Shown here in pieces: positions 1 to 5,947 of a DNA stretch of 6,141 nucleotides (positions are counted from its first letter, which is position 1; every line of letters begins with the position of its first letter). This stretch comes from Collinsella sp. (GTDB taxonomy: Bacteria > Actinomycetota > Coriobacteriia > Coriobacteriales > Coriobacteriaceae), in the NCBI GenBank assembly GCA_019414565.1, contig DXLU01000038.1:1-6141 (forward strand), written 5' to 3'. Below the pieces are notes generated by a model. The model made no database searches and was not told where the DNA came from. It saw nothing but the letters and a program-made list of their open reading frames with translations. The translations under genes were made by a program, and so were the position numbers.

Positions 1-1
1 A

Positions 2-130
2 GGCGGTCGCAAAATCAAGGTGTACGCAGCGGGCAGCACGCTCGAGGACCTGCGCACGTGGTTCAAACAGGGTGCCAAGGTCAGAAGCACACTCGACCGC
101 GCGGGGGACGCACTCGAGGCGACCGTTTGA
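2..130 (+). CDS. C-terminal end of an unidentified protein (partial)
   Basis: An open frame enters from the left edge and ends at a TGA at 128-130, giving the last 42 residues of a protein whose start lies outside the window. The visible tail contains KIKVYAAGSTLEDLRTWFKQ and a charged, probably helical end (VRSTLDRAGDALEATV). I do not recognise the family and assign no function. Coding is supported by an uninterrupted frame with plausible amino-acid composition, and by the intrinsic-terminator-like hairpin that begins 31 bases after the stop. The gene converges on the methyltransferase-like gene at 185-517. Confidence 0.6.
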   Translation, partial: GGRKIKVYAAGSTLEDLRTWFKQGAKVRSTLDRAGDALEATV

Positions 131-160
131 TTGGGTTGCCTGCCAAGGATCCAAAACGGG

Positions 161-183
161 AAGGGGCGCTGTCGGCGCCCCTT
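161..183. terminator. Hairpin between convergent genes, probable bidirectional terminator
   Basis: A perfect 9-bp stem (AAGGGGCGC at 161-169 with GCGCCCCTT at 175-183) encloses a 5-base loop (TGTCG). It lies between two convergent stop codons (130 on + and 185 on minus), starting one base beyond the minus-strand stop. The T-runs are poor: CTTGTCAT on + and CCCGTTTT on minus. Termination is therefore inferred mainly from stem strength and position. Confidence 0.6.
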
Positions 184-184
184 G

Positions 185-517
185 TCATACCAGGCCCGCT
201 GGCCAGCGAGAGGCCTGCAGGTCGACATGTCCGTTGGCGAGGAAGGCAACGCCTTCGTCCTCGAGCAGTGTGCGCTGCGCCTCGGGCCCACCGAAGGCGA
301 ACCCCTCCGCGAGGCGTCCGTCGGCGAATACGATGCGATGACAGGGGATGGTGCCGGGTTCCGGATTGACGTGCAGGGCGTATCCCACGTATCGGGCTCG
401 ACGGGGCTCACCAACGAGCTTGGCGATCTGACCATATGTGGCAACCATGCCGCAGGGCACCTGGCGTACCATGTCGTATACGCGGTTGAAGAATCCGTCG
501 GTGTCCCGGTCTGCCAT
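185..517 (-). CDS. MGMT-family protein (methylated-DNA-protein cysteine methyltransferase-like, short form)
   Basis: A 110-residue protein that is essentially only the DNA-binding/active-site domain of O6-alkylguanine-DNA alkyltransferases (Pfam DNA_binding_1). Visible family landmarks are VPCGMVATYGQIA (20-32), the RAR-VGYAL helix (40-48), NPEPGTIPCHR (51-61) carrying the alkyl-acceptor-type Cys59, and the GG-x-EAQRTLLEDEG tail (76-89). The N-terminal domain of full Ogt/Ada-C proteins is absent. Alkyltransferase-like (Atl) proteins are equally short but have Trp or Ala in place of Cys; this one keeps Cys. It may repair O6-alkylguanine itself or act as a damage sensor; the sequence cannot decide. 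I chose the ATG at 517 because GTGAGGG lies just upstream. The frame stays open to an ATG at 586, but that codon sits in a hairpin loop, and neither it nor the ATG at 547 has a Shine-Dalgarno. No clear promoter was seen. Confidence 0.87.
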   Translation of the reverse strand: MADRDTDGFFNRVYDMVRQVPCGMVATYGQIAKLVGEPRRARYVGYALHVNPEPGTIPCHRIVFADGRLAEGFAFGGPEAQRTLLEDEGVAFLANGHVDLQASRWPAGLV

Positions 518-556
518 GCCGCCCTCACTTTCAATCGATATCGCCATTGTAGTCAA

Positions 557-588
557 GAATGGCGCCCCACATGCGCGGGGCGCCATTC
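557..588. terminator. Strong 12-bp hairpin between HAD phosphatase and MGMT-like gene, possible terminator
   Basis: GAATGGCGCCCC (557-568) pairs perfectly with GGGGCGCCATTC (577-588) around an 8-base loop. It lies after the minus-strand HAD gene (stop at 742) and 40 bases ahead of the MGMT-like start at 517. No good T-run follows on either strand (TTGACT on minus), so it may be a weak terminator for the HAD transcript or a 5'-leader/processing hairpin. The remaining spacer (589-741) is AT-richer and shows only a second 7-bp hairpin (GTTGCGC 598-604 with GCGCAAC 618-624) and no gene that I can support. Confidence 0.45.
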
Positions 589-741
589 CAAAGAGGTGTT
601 GCGCGAGGGGAGGGAAGGCGCAACGTTCGTGTCGAAGGTCTTTAATTCGCCTGTGCCTTCATTAAGTTAACTATAGCTAATTCTCTGAGACCCAAGTCGT
701 AGACCGACGAGCACACAGCCTCTCCATAAGTTAATCAAGGG

Positions 742-1605
742 TTACAAATAGAAAGACACAGTGACATGTGGTCGTTGGGGTTCAAGGAATCGCTCGATGA
801 GTTCGGAGAACGCACCCTCAGTCCCAGCCGTTTCAAGGACGACATCGCAATACGGCCGCACGTCGTCGGTGACATTCGCCACGCCGACGCCCAGTCCCGC
901 CGCCTTGATCATGGAGAGGTCGTTTGCGGAATCACCAACGGCGATGACCTCGGACATCGGAATTCCCAGCATATCGGCAAGGCGCGTGAGCCCCGTCCCT
1001 TTGTCAACGCCTGCGGGCATGAGTTCGAGGTAGCGCTTGGAGGAGAAGGTGATGTCAACGCCGAGTCGCTCGGCCATCGGCGCGAGCTTGCGGCCCAATT
1101 CCTGCAGCTCATCGAAGTCCCAGTCGACGTACAGGATCTTCACGATGCCACGGCCTTCAAGGAATGAGAGGTCGGGATGGTCAGATCCGCGAAAATGAGT
1201 GACCCCGGTGATCGATTCCAGATAGTCGCGCTCCCGTGTGGGTGCGTCATTCACGAACACGTGGCCGTCGGCGACGTTGACGTGCATGCAGAGTCCGAGT
1301 TCGAGCCCCTTTGCATAGATCGCGTTCGCGCATTCGTTGGAAAGGCCGCAGGTGGTGAGCGGGGTGGGGTCTCCCACGCGGTTGATGAAGCCGCCGTTAT
1401 AGGAGAGCACATAGCCGTCTTCGATCAGCTCGCGGGCCTCCCCCGAGAAGTTGTCCATGATAGAGGAATACCATCGCCCGCTCGAAGGGACGAACAGCAC
1501 ACCGAGCTCCCTCATGCGTTTGAGTGCTCGGAGATTGGACGCCGGGATGGCGTGGTCGGCATCGAGAAACGTCTCATCCATATCGCTGGCAACAAGTCGG
1601 TACAT
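742..1605 (-). CDS. Cof-type HAD-IIB family phosphatase
   Basis: A 287-residue cytosolic HAD-superfamily hydrolase of the Cof/YbjI type (Pfam Hydrolase_3), which typically dephosphorylates sugar phosphates, nucleotides or cofactors; the substrate cannot be read from the sequence. Catalytic motifs are all present: motif I DMDET with nucleophile Asp8 and general acid Asp10, motif II PSSGR (Ser41/Ser42), motif III Lys202 in GVDKGTGL, and motif IV GDSAND (224-229) binding Mg2+. The C2-type cap lies between motifs II and III (about 85-195). Length is normal for the family. I place the start at the ATG at 1605, which is preceded by GGGGGA. An in-frame ATG four codons earlier (1617) overlaps that purine tract and has only a T-rich stretch upstream. 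The gene begins 20 bases after the trpS terminator. Confidence 0.9.
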   Translation of the reverse strand: MYRLVASDMDETFLDADHAIPASNLRALKRMRELGVLFVPSSGRWYSSIMDNFSGEARELIEDGYVLSYNGGFINRVGDPTPLTTCGLSNECANAIYAKGLELGLCMHVNVADGHVFVNDAPTRERDYLESITGVTHFRGSDHPDLSFLEGRGIVKILYVDWDFDELQELGRKLAPMAERLGVDITFSSKRYLELMPAGVDKGTGLTRLADMLGIPMSEVIAVGDSANDLSMIKAAGLGVGVANVTDDVRPYCDVVLETAGTEGAFSELIERFLEPQRPHVTVSFYL

Positions 1606-1624
1606 GCAATCCCCCATACAACGT

Positions 1625-1658
1625 AAAAAACGAGGCGGGCTTATTATCGCCCACCTCG
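1625..1658 (-). terminator. Intrinsic terminator of trpS
   Basis: Read on the minus strand, a 10-bp stem (1658-1649 with 1640-1631, one C/A mismatch) around an AT-rich loop is followed directly by six Ts (1630-1625). It lies 84 bases after the trpS stop, as expected for a rho-independent terminator. It is unusually close to the next gene, whose start is at 1605. The loop contains GATAAT (minus strand), which resembles a -10 box. Confidence 0.85.
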
Positions 1659-1741
1659 TAAGACCTTGGCTATGTCGAAGGCGTGGACACGTGAAGATGG
1701 CCCATTCGCGTGTCGCGGCGCGTTTCCGCGAGCCGGATGGC

Positions 1742-2791
1742 TTAGTACACCATGCCCATGGCCTCGCGCACCTCGGCGAGCGTGGCCTCGGCGACCTCGT
1801 TAGCGCGGCGGTTGCCCTCGTGCAGGACGTCCTTGACGTAGTCCATATCCTGCACGAGCTCCTCGCGGCGCGCGCGGATGGGGGCGAAGTGCTCGTTCAC
1901 GCTCTCGGTGACGTACTTCTTGAGCGCGCCTGCGCCGCCCATGCCGATCTCCTCGGCGATCTCGACCTCGGAGCGGCCGGTGCAGATGGCGGCGGTGGAG
2001 AGCAGGCCGGACACACCGGGACGGGCTTCGGGGTCGAACGTGATCATGCGCTCGCCGTCGGTCTGGCTCTTCTTGATGCGCTTGGCCGTCTCCTCGGCGG
2101 TCATGGAGATGTTGATGGCGTTGCCGTAGGACTTGCTCATCTTGCGCCCGTCAAGGCCGGGCAGCAGCGGCGTATCGGACAGCAGCGCGTCGACCTCGGG
2201 GAACACCTTGCCGTAGCGGTTGTTGAACTTGCGTGCGATGGTGCGGGTGAGCTCGATGTGCGGCAGCTGGTCGCGCCCGACCGGCACCACGTTGCCCTTG
2301 CAGAACAGGATGTCGCACGCCTGGTGCACGGGGTAGGTGAGCAAAAGGCCGGTGAGCTCATGACCGCTGGCCTCCATCTCGGCCTTGACGGTGGGGTTGC
2401 GCTGCAGCAGGGCCTCGGAGACGAGCGACAAGAACGGCAGCATGAGCTGGTTTGCCGCGGGCACGGCGGAGTGCGTGTAGATCATCGTCTTGTCGGGGTC
2501 CAGGCCGCAGGCCAGGTAGTCGATGACCATGTTGTAGACGTTGTCCTGGATGTTATCGGTGCTGTCGCGGTCGGTGATGACCTGGTAGTCGGCGATGAGC
2601 ACGTTGGTGTGCACGCCCATGTCCTGCAGCTCGACACGGCTCTTGAGCGTGCCGAAGTAGTGGCCGAGGTGCAGGCGGCCGGTGGGGCGGTCGCCGGTGA
2701 GCATGGTGTACTTCTCGGGGTGCTGCGGCAGGTCGGCGCGGATCTGGTTGCTGCGCTCGAGGCTGACCTCATAGCTGAGCTCGTTGGGCAT
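1742..2791 (-). CDS. trpS: Tryptophan--tRNA ligase
   Basis: A 349-residue class I aminoacyl-tRNA synthetase that activates tryptophan with ATP and charges tRNA-Trp in the cytosol. The Rossmann fold carries the first signature as HLGH (41-44) within LTGDRPTGRLHLGHYFG and the second as KMSKS (217-221). The Trp/Tyr-enzyme motif VPVGRDQLPHIELTR (169-183) lies between them. A helical C-terminal region with a charged tail (about 260-349) follows, and the length is normal for bacterial TrpRS. I start it at the ATG at 2791 because AAAAGGAGA lies 5 bases upstream; the frame is open for another 31 codons, but those residues are not family-like and include the leader. Codon use is strongly biased to G/C endings, as in a well-expressed gene. 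It is followed by its own terminator, and I see no T-box upstream. A weak extended -10 (TGGTACCTT, minus strand, 2847-2855) is the only promoter hint. Confidence 0.97.
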   Translation of the reverse strand: MPNELSYEVSLERSNQIRADLPQHPEKYTMLTGDRPTGRLHLGHYFGTLKSRVELQDMGVHTNVLIADYQVITDRDSTDNIQDNVYNMVIDYLACGLDPDKTMIYTHSAVPAANQLMLPFLSLVSEALLQRNPTVKAEMEASGHELTGLLLTYPVHQACDILFCKGNVVPVGRDQLPHIELTRTIARKFNNRYGKVFPEVDALLSDTPLLPGLDGRKMSKSYGNAINISMTAEETAKRIKKSQTDGERMITFDPEARPGVSGLLSTAAICTGRSEVEIAEEIGMGGAGALKKYVTESVNEHFAPIRARREELVQDMDYVKDVLHEGNRRANEVAEATLAEVREAMGMVY

Positions 2792-2880
2792 GCTGTCTCC
2801 TTTTGGGTTAAGTGCCTGGCCGGCATTGTCGGTCTGGGTTGAAGATGAAGGTACCAGAGAAACGGCGTCTCTTGCCGGAA

Positions 2881-3030
2881 TCAACGATGGTTTTCGCCGT
2901 GTCGTCCCGCAGGGTCGTTTCCCTTCTTGGGAAGGAGCCCCTCGATATGCTCGAGCCGCTCCTCATGGGCCACGTGCGCCGCGCGTTCCTCGGCGGCGAA
3001 AGCGGGGTCTTCGGGCGTGACGGTCTCATC
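2881..3030 (-). pseudogene. C-terminal remnant of an unidentified gene upstream of trpS
   Basis: On the minus strand an open frame of 49 codons ends at a TGA (2881-2883), 89 bases ahead of the trpS start. It reads DETVTPEDPAFAAEE..., then a highly charged helical stretch (ERAAHVAHEERLEHIEGLL, about 15-33), then a polar tail (PKKGNDPAGRHGENHR). The composition and G/C-ending codons look genuinely coding, in contrast with the other frames here. There is no credible start codon or ribosome-binding site. Upstream of about 3030 the frame runs into DNA that encodes the DeoR remnant on the opposite strand and then meets a stop (3094-3096). I infer the 3' end of a gene cut off by a rearrangement. The family is not recognised. 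Chance is possible for such a short stretch. Confidence 0.35.
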
Positions 3031-3479
3031 TCGCTGTCGACTCCGGTACCACCGCGACGGCGCTCCTGAGCCTGCTCGTCGACAAGCCGGTGACTATCTA
3101 CACCACCAACGGCTATGCATGTCGGTTTACGGGCGAGCTTGCTGCTAAGGTGGTGGTAATTGGCGGCGACTTCAACCCCGTTACCTGCTTGCTCACCGGT
3201 CCTATGGTTGAGAGCGCGCTGCGCGAGCTGTACTTTGACCGGGCGTTTATAGGTGTCAACGCGGTGGACGAGGACCGCGGCATCATGACGCCAGGTTATC
3301 CCGAGGCTATCAAAAAACGTATCGTGATGCAGAATTCCCAAGCGAGTTACGTACTCGCCGATAGCTCCAAGTTCCACGTGTTTTCAAATGTAAAGGTGTT
3401 CGACCTGGAGGGCTTTACTGTTATTTCCGACAAGCGCGACGCCAAAATCGGCGAACGCGTCAAAATGATCACGGCCTAG
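3021..3479 (+). pseudogene. DeoR-family transcriptional regulator, N-terminally truncated remnant
   Basis: The frame from 3021 to the TAG at 3477-3479 (152 codons) encodes most of a DeoR C-terminal effector-binding domain (DeoRC). It begins with LAVDSGTTATALL, the conserved phosphosugar-binding DSGTT loop, then VTIYTTNGYA, VVIGGDF, FDRAFIGVNAVDEDRGIMTP, EAIKKRIV, YVLADSSKF and FTVISDK. DeoR regulators are usually about 250 residues, with an N-terminal helix-turn-helix of roughly 60 residues. Here everything before the DSGTT loop is missing, and an in-frame TGA lies at 3018-3020. The first internal start codon (GTG at 3090) has no Shine-Dalgarno and would split the effector fold. I therefore call it a pseudogene that cannot bind DNA. 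The downstream part has no frameshift or internal stop, suggesting a recent truncation or an assembly join. Confidence 0.8.
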
Positions 3480-3512
3480 GACACTGGGGCATCGCATCTT
3501 GCCCTCAAGCCG

Positions 3513-3539
3513 TTGCCCACGTAACGAAGCGTGGGGCAA
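3513..3539. terminator. Weak hairpin between convergent DeoR remnant and HAD gene
   Basis: TTGCCCACG (3513-3521) pairs with CGTGGGGCAA (3530-3539) with one bulged G, around an 8-base loop. Overlapping alternatives use GGGGC (3533-3537) with GCCCC (3546-3550), or CCCCA (3547-3551) with TGGGG (3561-3565). It sits between the convergent stops at 3479 and 3567. There is no T-run on either strand, so a terminator role is only inferred from position. Confidence 0.3.
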
Positions 3540-3566
3540 ATGTGCGCCCCATTCCTGATTTGGGGA

Positions 3567-4325
3567 CTAGCTTAGTTCGTCGGCTATTTGGTGCTCGTAG
3601 AAGGCTTCTACTACGGCGTTAAAGTCGCGGGCGAAGTCTTCCATGGTTCCACGCCAGGTGGCTCGGCCGGGCTTTCCTTGGCCCACACAGGCGGTTTGAA
3701 TGCCGCAGTCGGGGCTGGGGAAATCGCGCTTGGGGTCGTTGCCCACCATGAGGACCTCATGTGGCTCGAGCCCCATGACCTGCAGCTGCTCTAGATAATA
3801 TGTGGCATCGGGCTTGCAGCGCGTGGCGTTGCCCATGTGCGTTACGAGCTCGAAGGGCGCGTCTGTCAGCTCGCCCCAGCCCATGCGGCACTCGATGGCC
3901 CCTTGGGGAAAGCTGGGGTTGGTGAAGAGCGCACAGCGCAGCCCCGCGTCCTGTACGGCCTGGAGTGCGTCGTGTGCGCCCGGCATGGCATGGGCGTTGA
4001 TGGCGTCGTCATTCTTATATGGAAGAACTTCGCGGTCGTAGTAGGTAAACGCCTCGTAGATGAGGGGGTCGGAGAGGCATATGCCACACCTGCGCTCGAC
4101 CTCGGTCTGGTAAAACTCAAGATTGGTGCGATTGTCCGTGCTGCTGCGGCGATTGGCGTTGAGGTCGACCAGGATGGTGCCGAGGCGTGCCATCGTGCCC
4201 CCGCGGCTGCGACGTCCGATATCCGCGAGCATCGACGAGACATCCTTAAAATAGCGAAGGATGAACGCGTTGAGGTTGATGCTAAGAAGCGTCTCGTCCA
4301 TATCGAAAACGACTGCTTTGAGCAC
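3567..4325 (-). CDS. HAD-superfamily hydrolase (HAD-IA-like)
   Basis: A 252-residue cytosolic HAD hydrolase. Motif I is FDMDET with Asp8 nucleophile and Asp10 acid/base; motif II is LFTN (Thr135); motif III is Lys171 in CKPDATYY; motif IV is VGNDPKRDF with Asp197 and Asp201. A helical cap of roughly 85 residues sits between motifs I and II (about 15-105), the C1 cap position typical of HAD-IA phosphatases, so it is not a paralogue of the Cof-type enzyme at 742-1605 beyond the shared core. The substrate is unknown. The start is a GTG at 4325, supported by AAAGGTG five bases upstream and by motif I falling at residue 7 as in relatives. It is divergent from rpsA and convergent with the DeoR remnant. 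A candidate promoter lies about 30-60 bases upstream. Confidence 0.9.
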   Translation of the reverse strand: MLKAVVFDMDETLLSINLNAFILRYFKDVSSMLADIGRRSRGGTMARLGTILVDLNANRRSSTDNRTNLEFYQTEVERRCGICLSDPLIYEAFTYYDREVLPYKNDDAINAHAMPGAHDALQAVQDAGLRCALFTNPSFPQGAIECRMGWGELTDAPFELVTHMGNATRCKPDATYYLEQLQVMGLEPHEVLMVGNDPKRDFPSPDCGIQTACVGQGKPGRATWRGTMEDFARDFNAVVEAFYEHQIADELS

Positions 4326-4356
4326 GCGGGCACCTTTCTCGAAAAATCGTTCCAGA

Positions 4357-4384
4357 ATCGTATGTCTGGGATACTTTACCCCAA
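4357..4384 (-). promoter_or_regulatory. Candidate promoter of the HAD gene at 3567-4325
   Basis: On the minus strand TTGGGG (4384-4379) and TACGAT (4362-4357) are separated by 16 bases, giving a leader of about 25 bases before the GTG at 4325. The -10 matches 4 of 6 consensus bases and the -35 only 3, so this is tentative. Confidence 0.3.
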
Positions 4385-4412
4385 AGCAGTGTGCCTAGCT
4401 GCTCATCGTCAA

Positions 4413-4454
4413 CTTGTGGAGACAGTCGTTCACAAGATTGCGAAAAAGTCTCCA
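4413..4454. repeat. Overlapping inverted repeats in the divergent HAD/rpsA region
   Basis: Two mutually exclusive pairings occur. CTTGTG (4413-4418) pairs with CACAAG (4431-4436). TGGAGAC (4417-4423) pairs with GTCTCCA (4448-4454) across 24 bases. They lie between the two divergent candidate promoters, so they could be an operator or a leader structure. No regulator can be named. Confidence 0.35.
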
Positions 4455-4480
4455 TACGAGTAAAAAATCGCAGTTCACGC

Positions 4481-4509
4481 TTGAAATCGAAGCGATTTCC
4501 CCGTAATCT
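4481..4509 (+). promoter_or_regulatory. Candidate rpsA promoter overlapped by a palindrome
   Basis: TTGAAA (4481-4486) is followed after exactly 17 bases by TAATCT (4504-4509). The -35 matches consensus at 4 of 6 positions and the -10 at 3. It would give a leader of about 125 nt before the TTG start. A perfect 7-bp inverted repeat (GAAATCG 4483-4489, CGATTTC 4493-4499) overlaps the -35 and spacer and resembles an operator. The right arm could alternatively pair with AAATCGC at 4465-4471. Confidence 0.4.
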
Positions 4510-4611
4510 ATACGGACGTGATTGCATAAGCGTCACATCAGTATCTGTCGGCTCCCGAGTGTTCCTAAACGTTGTGTGCTTGTCGCACCCATCTGTAGGT
4601 CCTAGCAATCG

Positions 4612-4636
4612 GGGCCCCGTAGTTCGAAAGGGGTCC
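4612..4636 (+). promoter_or_regulatory. rpsA leader hairpin covering the Shine-Dalgarno sequence
   Basis: GGGCCCC (4612-4618) can pair with GGGGTCC (4630-4636) in seven pairs, one of them G-U, around an 11-base loop. The 3' arm includes the GGGG (4630-4633) of the AAAGGGG Shine-Dalgarno, which lies 7 bases before the TTG start at 4641. When folded it would hide the ribosome-binding site. A regulatory role is inferred. Confidence 0.45.
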
Positions 4637-4640
4637 ACCT

Positions 4641-5807
4641 TTGAGTGAGATTCAGAACTCGTCCATTTTCTCTCTTGACGATGTCAACGAGGAGGAGATG
4701 AACAACCTCATCGACGGTACGATTACCGACTTTGATGAGGGCGATCTCGTTAACGGCACTGTCGTTAAGATCGAGCATGACGAGGTGCTCGTTGACATCG
4801 GATTCAAGTCCGAGGGCGTTATCCCGGTCCGCGAGCTGTCCATCCGCAAGGACGCTAACCCTGCAGACATCGTTGCACTCGGTGATCCCATCGAGGCCCT
4901 GGTTCTCCAGAAGGAGGACAAGGACGGTCGTCTGGTCCTGTCCAAGAAGCGTGCCGAGTACGAGCGTGCTTGGAACCGCATCGAGGAGAAGTTCAACTCC
5001 GGCGAGAACGTCGAGGGCGAGGTTATCGAGGTTGTCAAGGGCGGCCTGATCCTCGACATCGGCCTGCGCGGCTTCCTGCCCGCTTCCCTCGTCGACCTCC
5101 GTCGCGTCAAGGACCTCACCTCCTACATGGGCACCCGCATCGAGGCCCGCGTCATCGAGATGGACCGCAACCGCAACAACGTCGTCCTCTCCCGTCGCGT
5201 CGTGCTCGAGGAGTCCCGTAAGGCCGAGCGCTCGGAGATCCTGTCCAAGCTCAAGTCTGGCATGCGTCTCCAGGGCACCGTTTCCTCCATCGTCGACTTC
5301 GGCGCCTTCGTCGACCTCGGCGGTATCGACGGCCTCATCCACATCTCCGAGCTCTCCTGGAACCACGTCAACCATCCTTCCGAGGTTGTCAAGGTCGGCC
5401 AGGAGGTCGAGGTCGAGGTTCTCGACGTCGATCTCAACCGCGAGCGCATCTCCCTGGGTCTCAAGCAGACCACCGAGGATCCGTGGCGCGCACTGGTCAA
5501 GAAGTACCCCGTCGGCGCTATCGTCGAGGGCACGGTGACCAAGCTTGTTCCGTTTGGCGCTTTCGTCGACCTGGGCGAGGGCATCGAGGGCCTGGTGCAC
5601 ATCTCCGAGATGGCCAACAAGCACGTCGATCAGCCTTCTCAGGTCACCCACGTGGGCGACAAGGTTCAGGTCAAGGTCATGGAGATCGACCTCGACCGTC
5701 GTCGTATCTCCCTGTCCATGAAGTCCGCTGCTGAGACTCTGGGCGTCGAGATCGAGGTTACCCCGCTGCCTTCCGAGAAGAAGGACGAGGAGACCGACGC
5801 CGAGTAA
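4641..5807 (+). CDS. rpsA: 30S ribosomal protein S1
   Basis: A 388-residue protein with four S1 RNA-binding (OB-fold) domains at about 34-103, 121-186, 207-275 and 292-361. Each carries the pattern G-x-V-x(3-4)-G-x-x-V-D-I/L-G; domains 3 and 4 show the best-conserved GAFVDLG...GLVHISE form. It binds mRNA at the 30S subunit and helps initiation. Four domains are typical of Gram-positive and actinobacterial S1, compared with six in E. coli. The acidic C-terminal tail (EKKDEETDAE) is short. The start is a TTG at 4641 supported by AAAGGGG seven bases upstream; the N-terminus MSEIQNSSIFSLDDVNEEEM is acidic and family-like. Codon use is extremely biased (GAC, CTC, GTC, AAG), as expected for a very highly expressed gene. 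It appears to be monocistronic, with its own promoter and a strong terminator 25 bases after the stop. Confidence 0.96.
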   Translation: MSEIQNSSIFSLDDVNEEEMNNLIDGTITDFDEGDLVNGTVVKIEHDEVLVDIGFKSEGVIPVRELSIRKDANPADIVALGDPIEALVLQKEDKDGRLVLSKKRAEYERAWNRIEEKFNSGENVEGEVIEVVKGGLILDIGLRGFLPASLVDLRRVKDLTSYMGTRIEARVIEMDRNRNNVVLSRRVVLEESRKAERSEILSKLKSGMRLQGTVSSIVDFGAFVDLGGIDGLIHISELSWNHVNHPSEVVKVGQEVEVEVLDVDLNRERISLGLKQTTEDPWRALVKKYPVGAIVEGTVTKLVPFGAFVDLGEGIEGLVHISEMANKHVDQPSQVTHVGDKVQVKVMEIDLDRRRISLSMKSAAETLGVEIEVTPLPSEKKDEETDAE

Positions 5808-5831
5808 ATCGGTTTGACGATCACTTGTTTT

Positions 5832-5866
5832 AAGGGATCCGTCCGTAATGGACGGGTCCCTTTTTG
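5832..5866 (+). terminator. Intrinsic terminator of rpsA
   Basis: A 13-bp stem (5832-5844 with 5850-5862, one T-G pair) closes a GTAAT loop, and five Ts run from 5861 to 5865. The position 25 bases after the rpsA stop makes this a high-quality rho-independent terminator. Confidence 0.95.
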
Positions 5867-5871
5867 CATTT

Positions 5872-5892
5872 ACTGCCGAGATGTTCGGTAGT
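5872..5892. other. Small hairpin after the rpsA terminator
   Basis: ACTGCCGA (5872-5879) pairs with TCGGTAGT (5885-5892), one G-T pair, around a 5-base loop. No T-run follows on +. It could be a backup barrier between rpsA and the convergent candidate RNA, or incidental. Confidence 0.3.
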
Positions 5893-5947
5893 GCCTGCGC
5901 GTAACGCTGCTTGGGCTATTCGCTTGCTATTGAGTTGTCGGTGCATG

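Noticed and set aside
1451..2842. 463-codon open frame on + opposite trpS
   Set aside because: It is the antisense shadow of the strongly codon-biased trpS; its protein is a low-complexity run of Leu, Gly, Ala, Val, His and Asp with no family motif.
2820..2878. Inverted repeat CCGGCA/TGCCGG enclosing AGAGA/TCTCT in the trpS leader as an attenuator
   Set aside because: The stems are short (6 and 5 bp), no T-run follows, and no Trp-rich leader peptide is present.
2792..2884. Longer N-terminus for trpS (start at 2884)
   Set aside because: The extra 31 residues do not resemble TrpRS, and the strong AAAAGGAGA site fits only the ATG at 2791.
3044..3056. Minus-strand GGTGGTACCGG resembling a T-box sequence upstream of trpS
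   Set aside because: It lies inside the conserved DSGTT codons of the DeoR remnant, about 260 bases from trpS, with no specifier-loop stem and no following terminator/antiterminator.
4560..4640. tRNA-like segment (GTTCGAA followed by a CC-rich end) before rpsA
   Set aside because: No matching acceptor 5' strand, no D-arm or anticodon arm, and the T-stem does not pair; the segment is better explained by the rpsA leader hairpin.
4602..5651. 349-codon open frame on minus opposite rpsA
   Set aside because: Antisense shadow of the highly biased rpsA gene, rich in Leu/Asp/Val repeats, with no ribosome-binding site or known motif.
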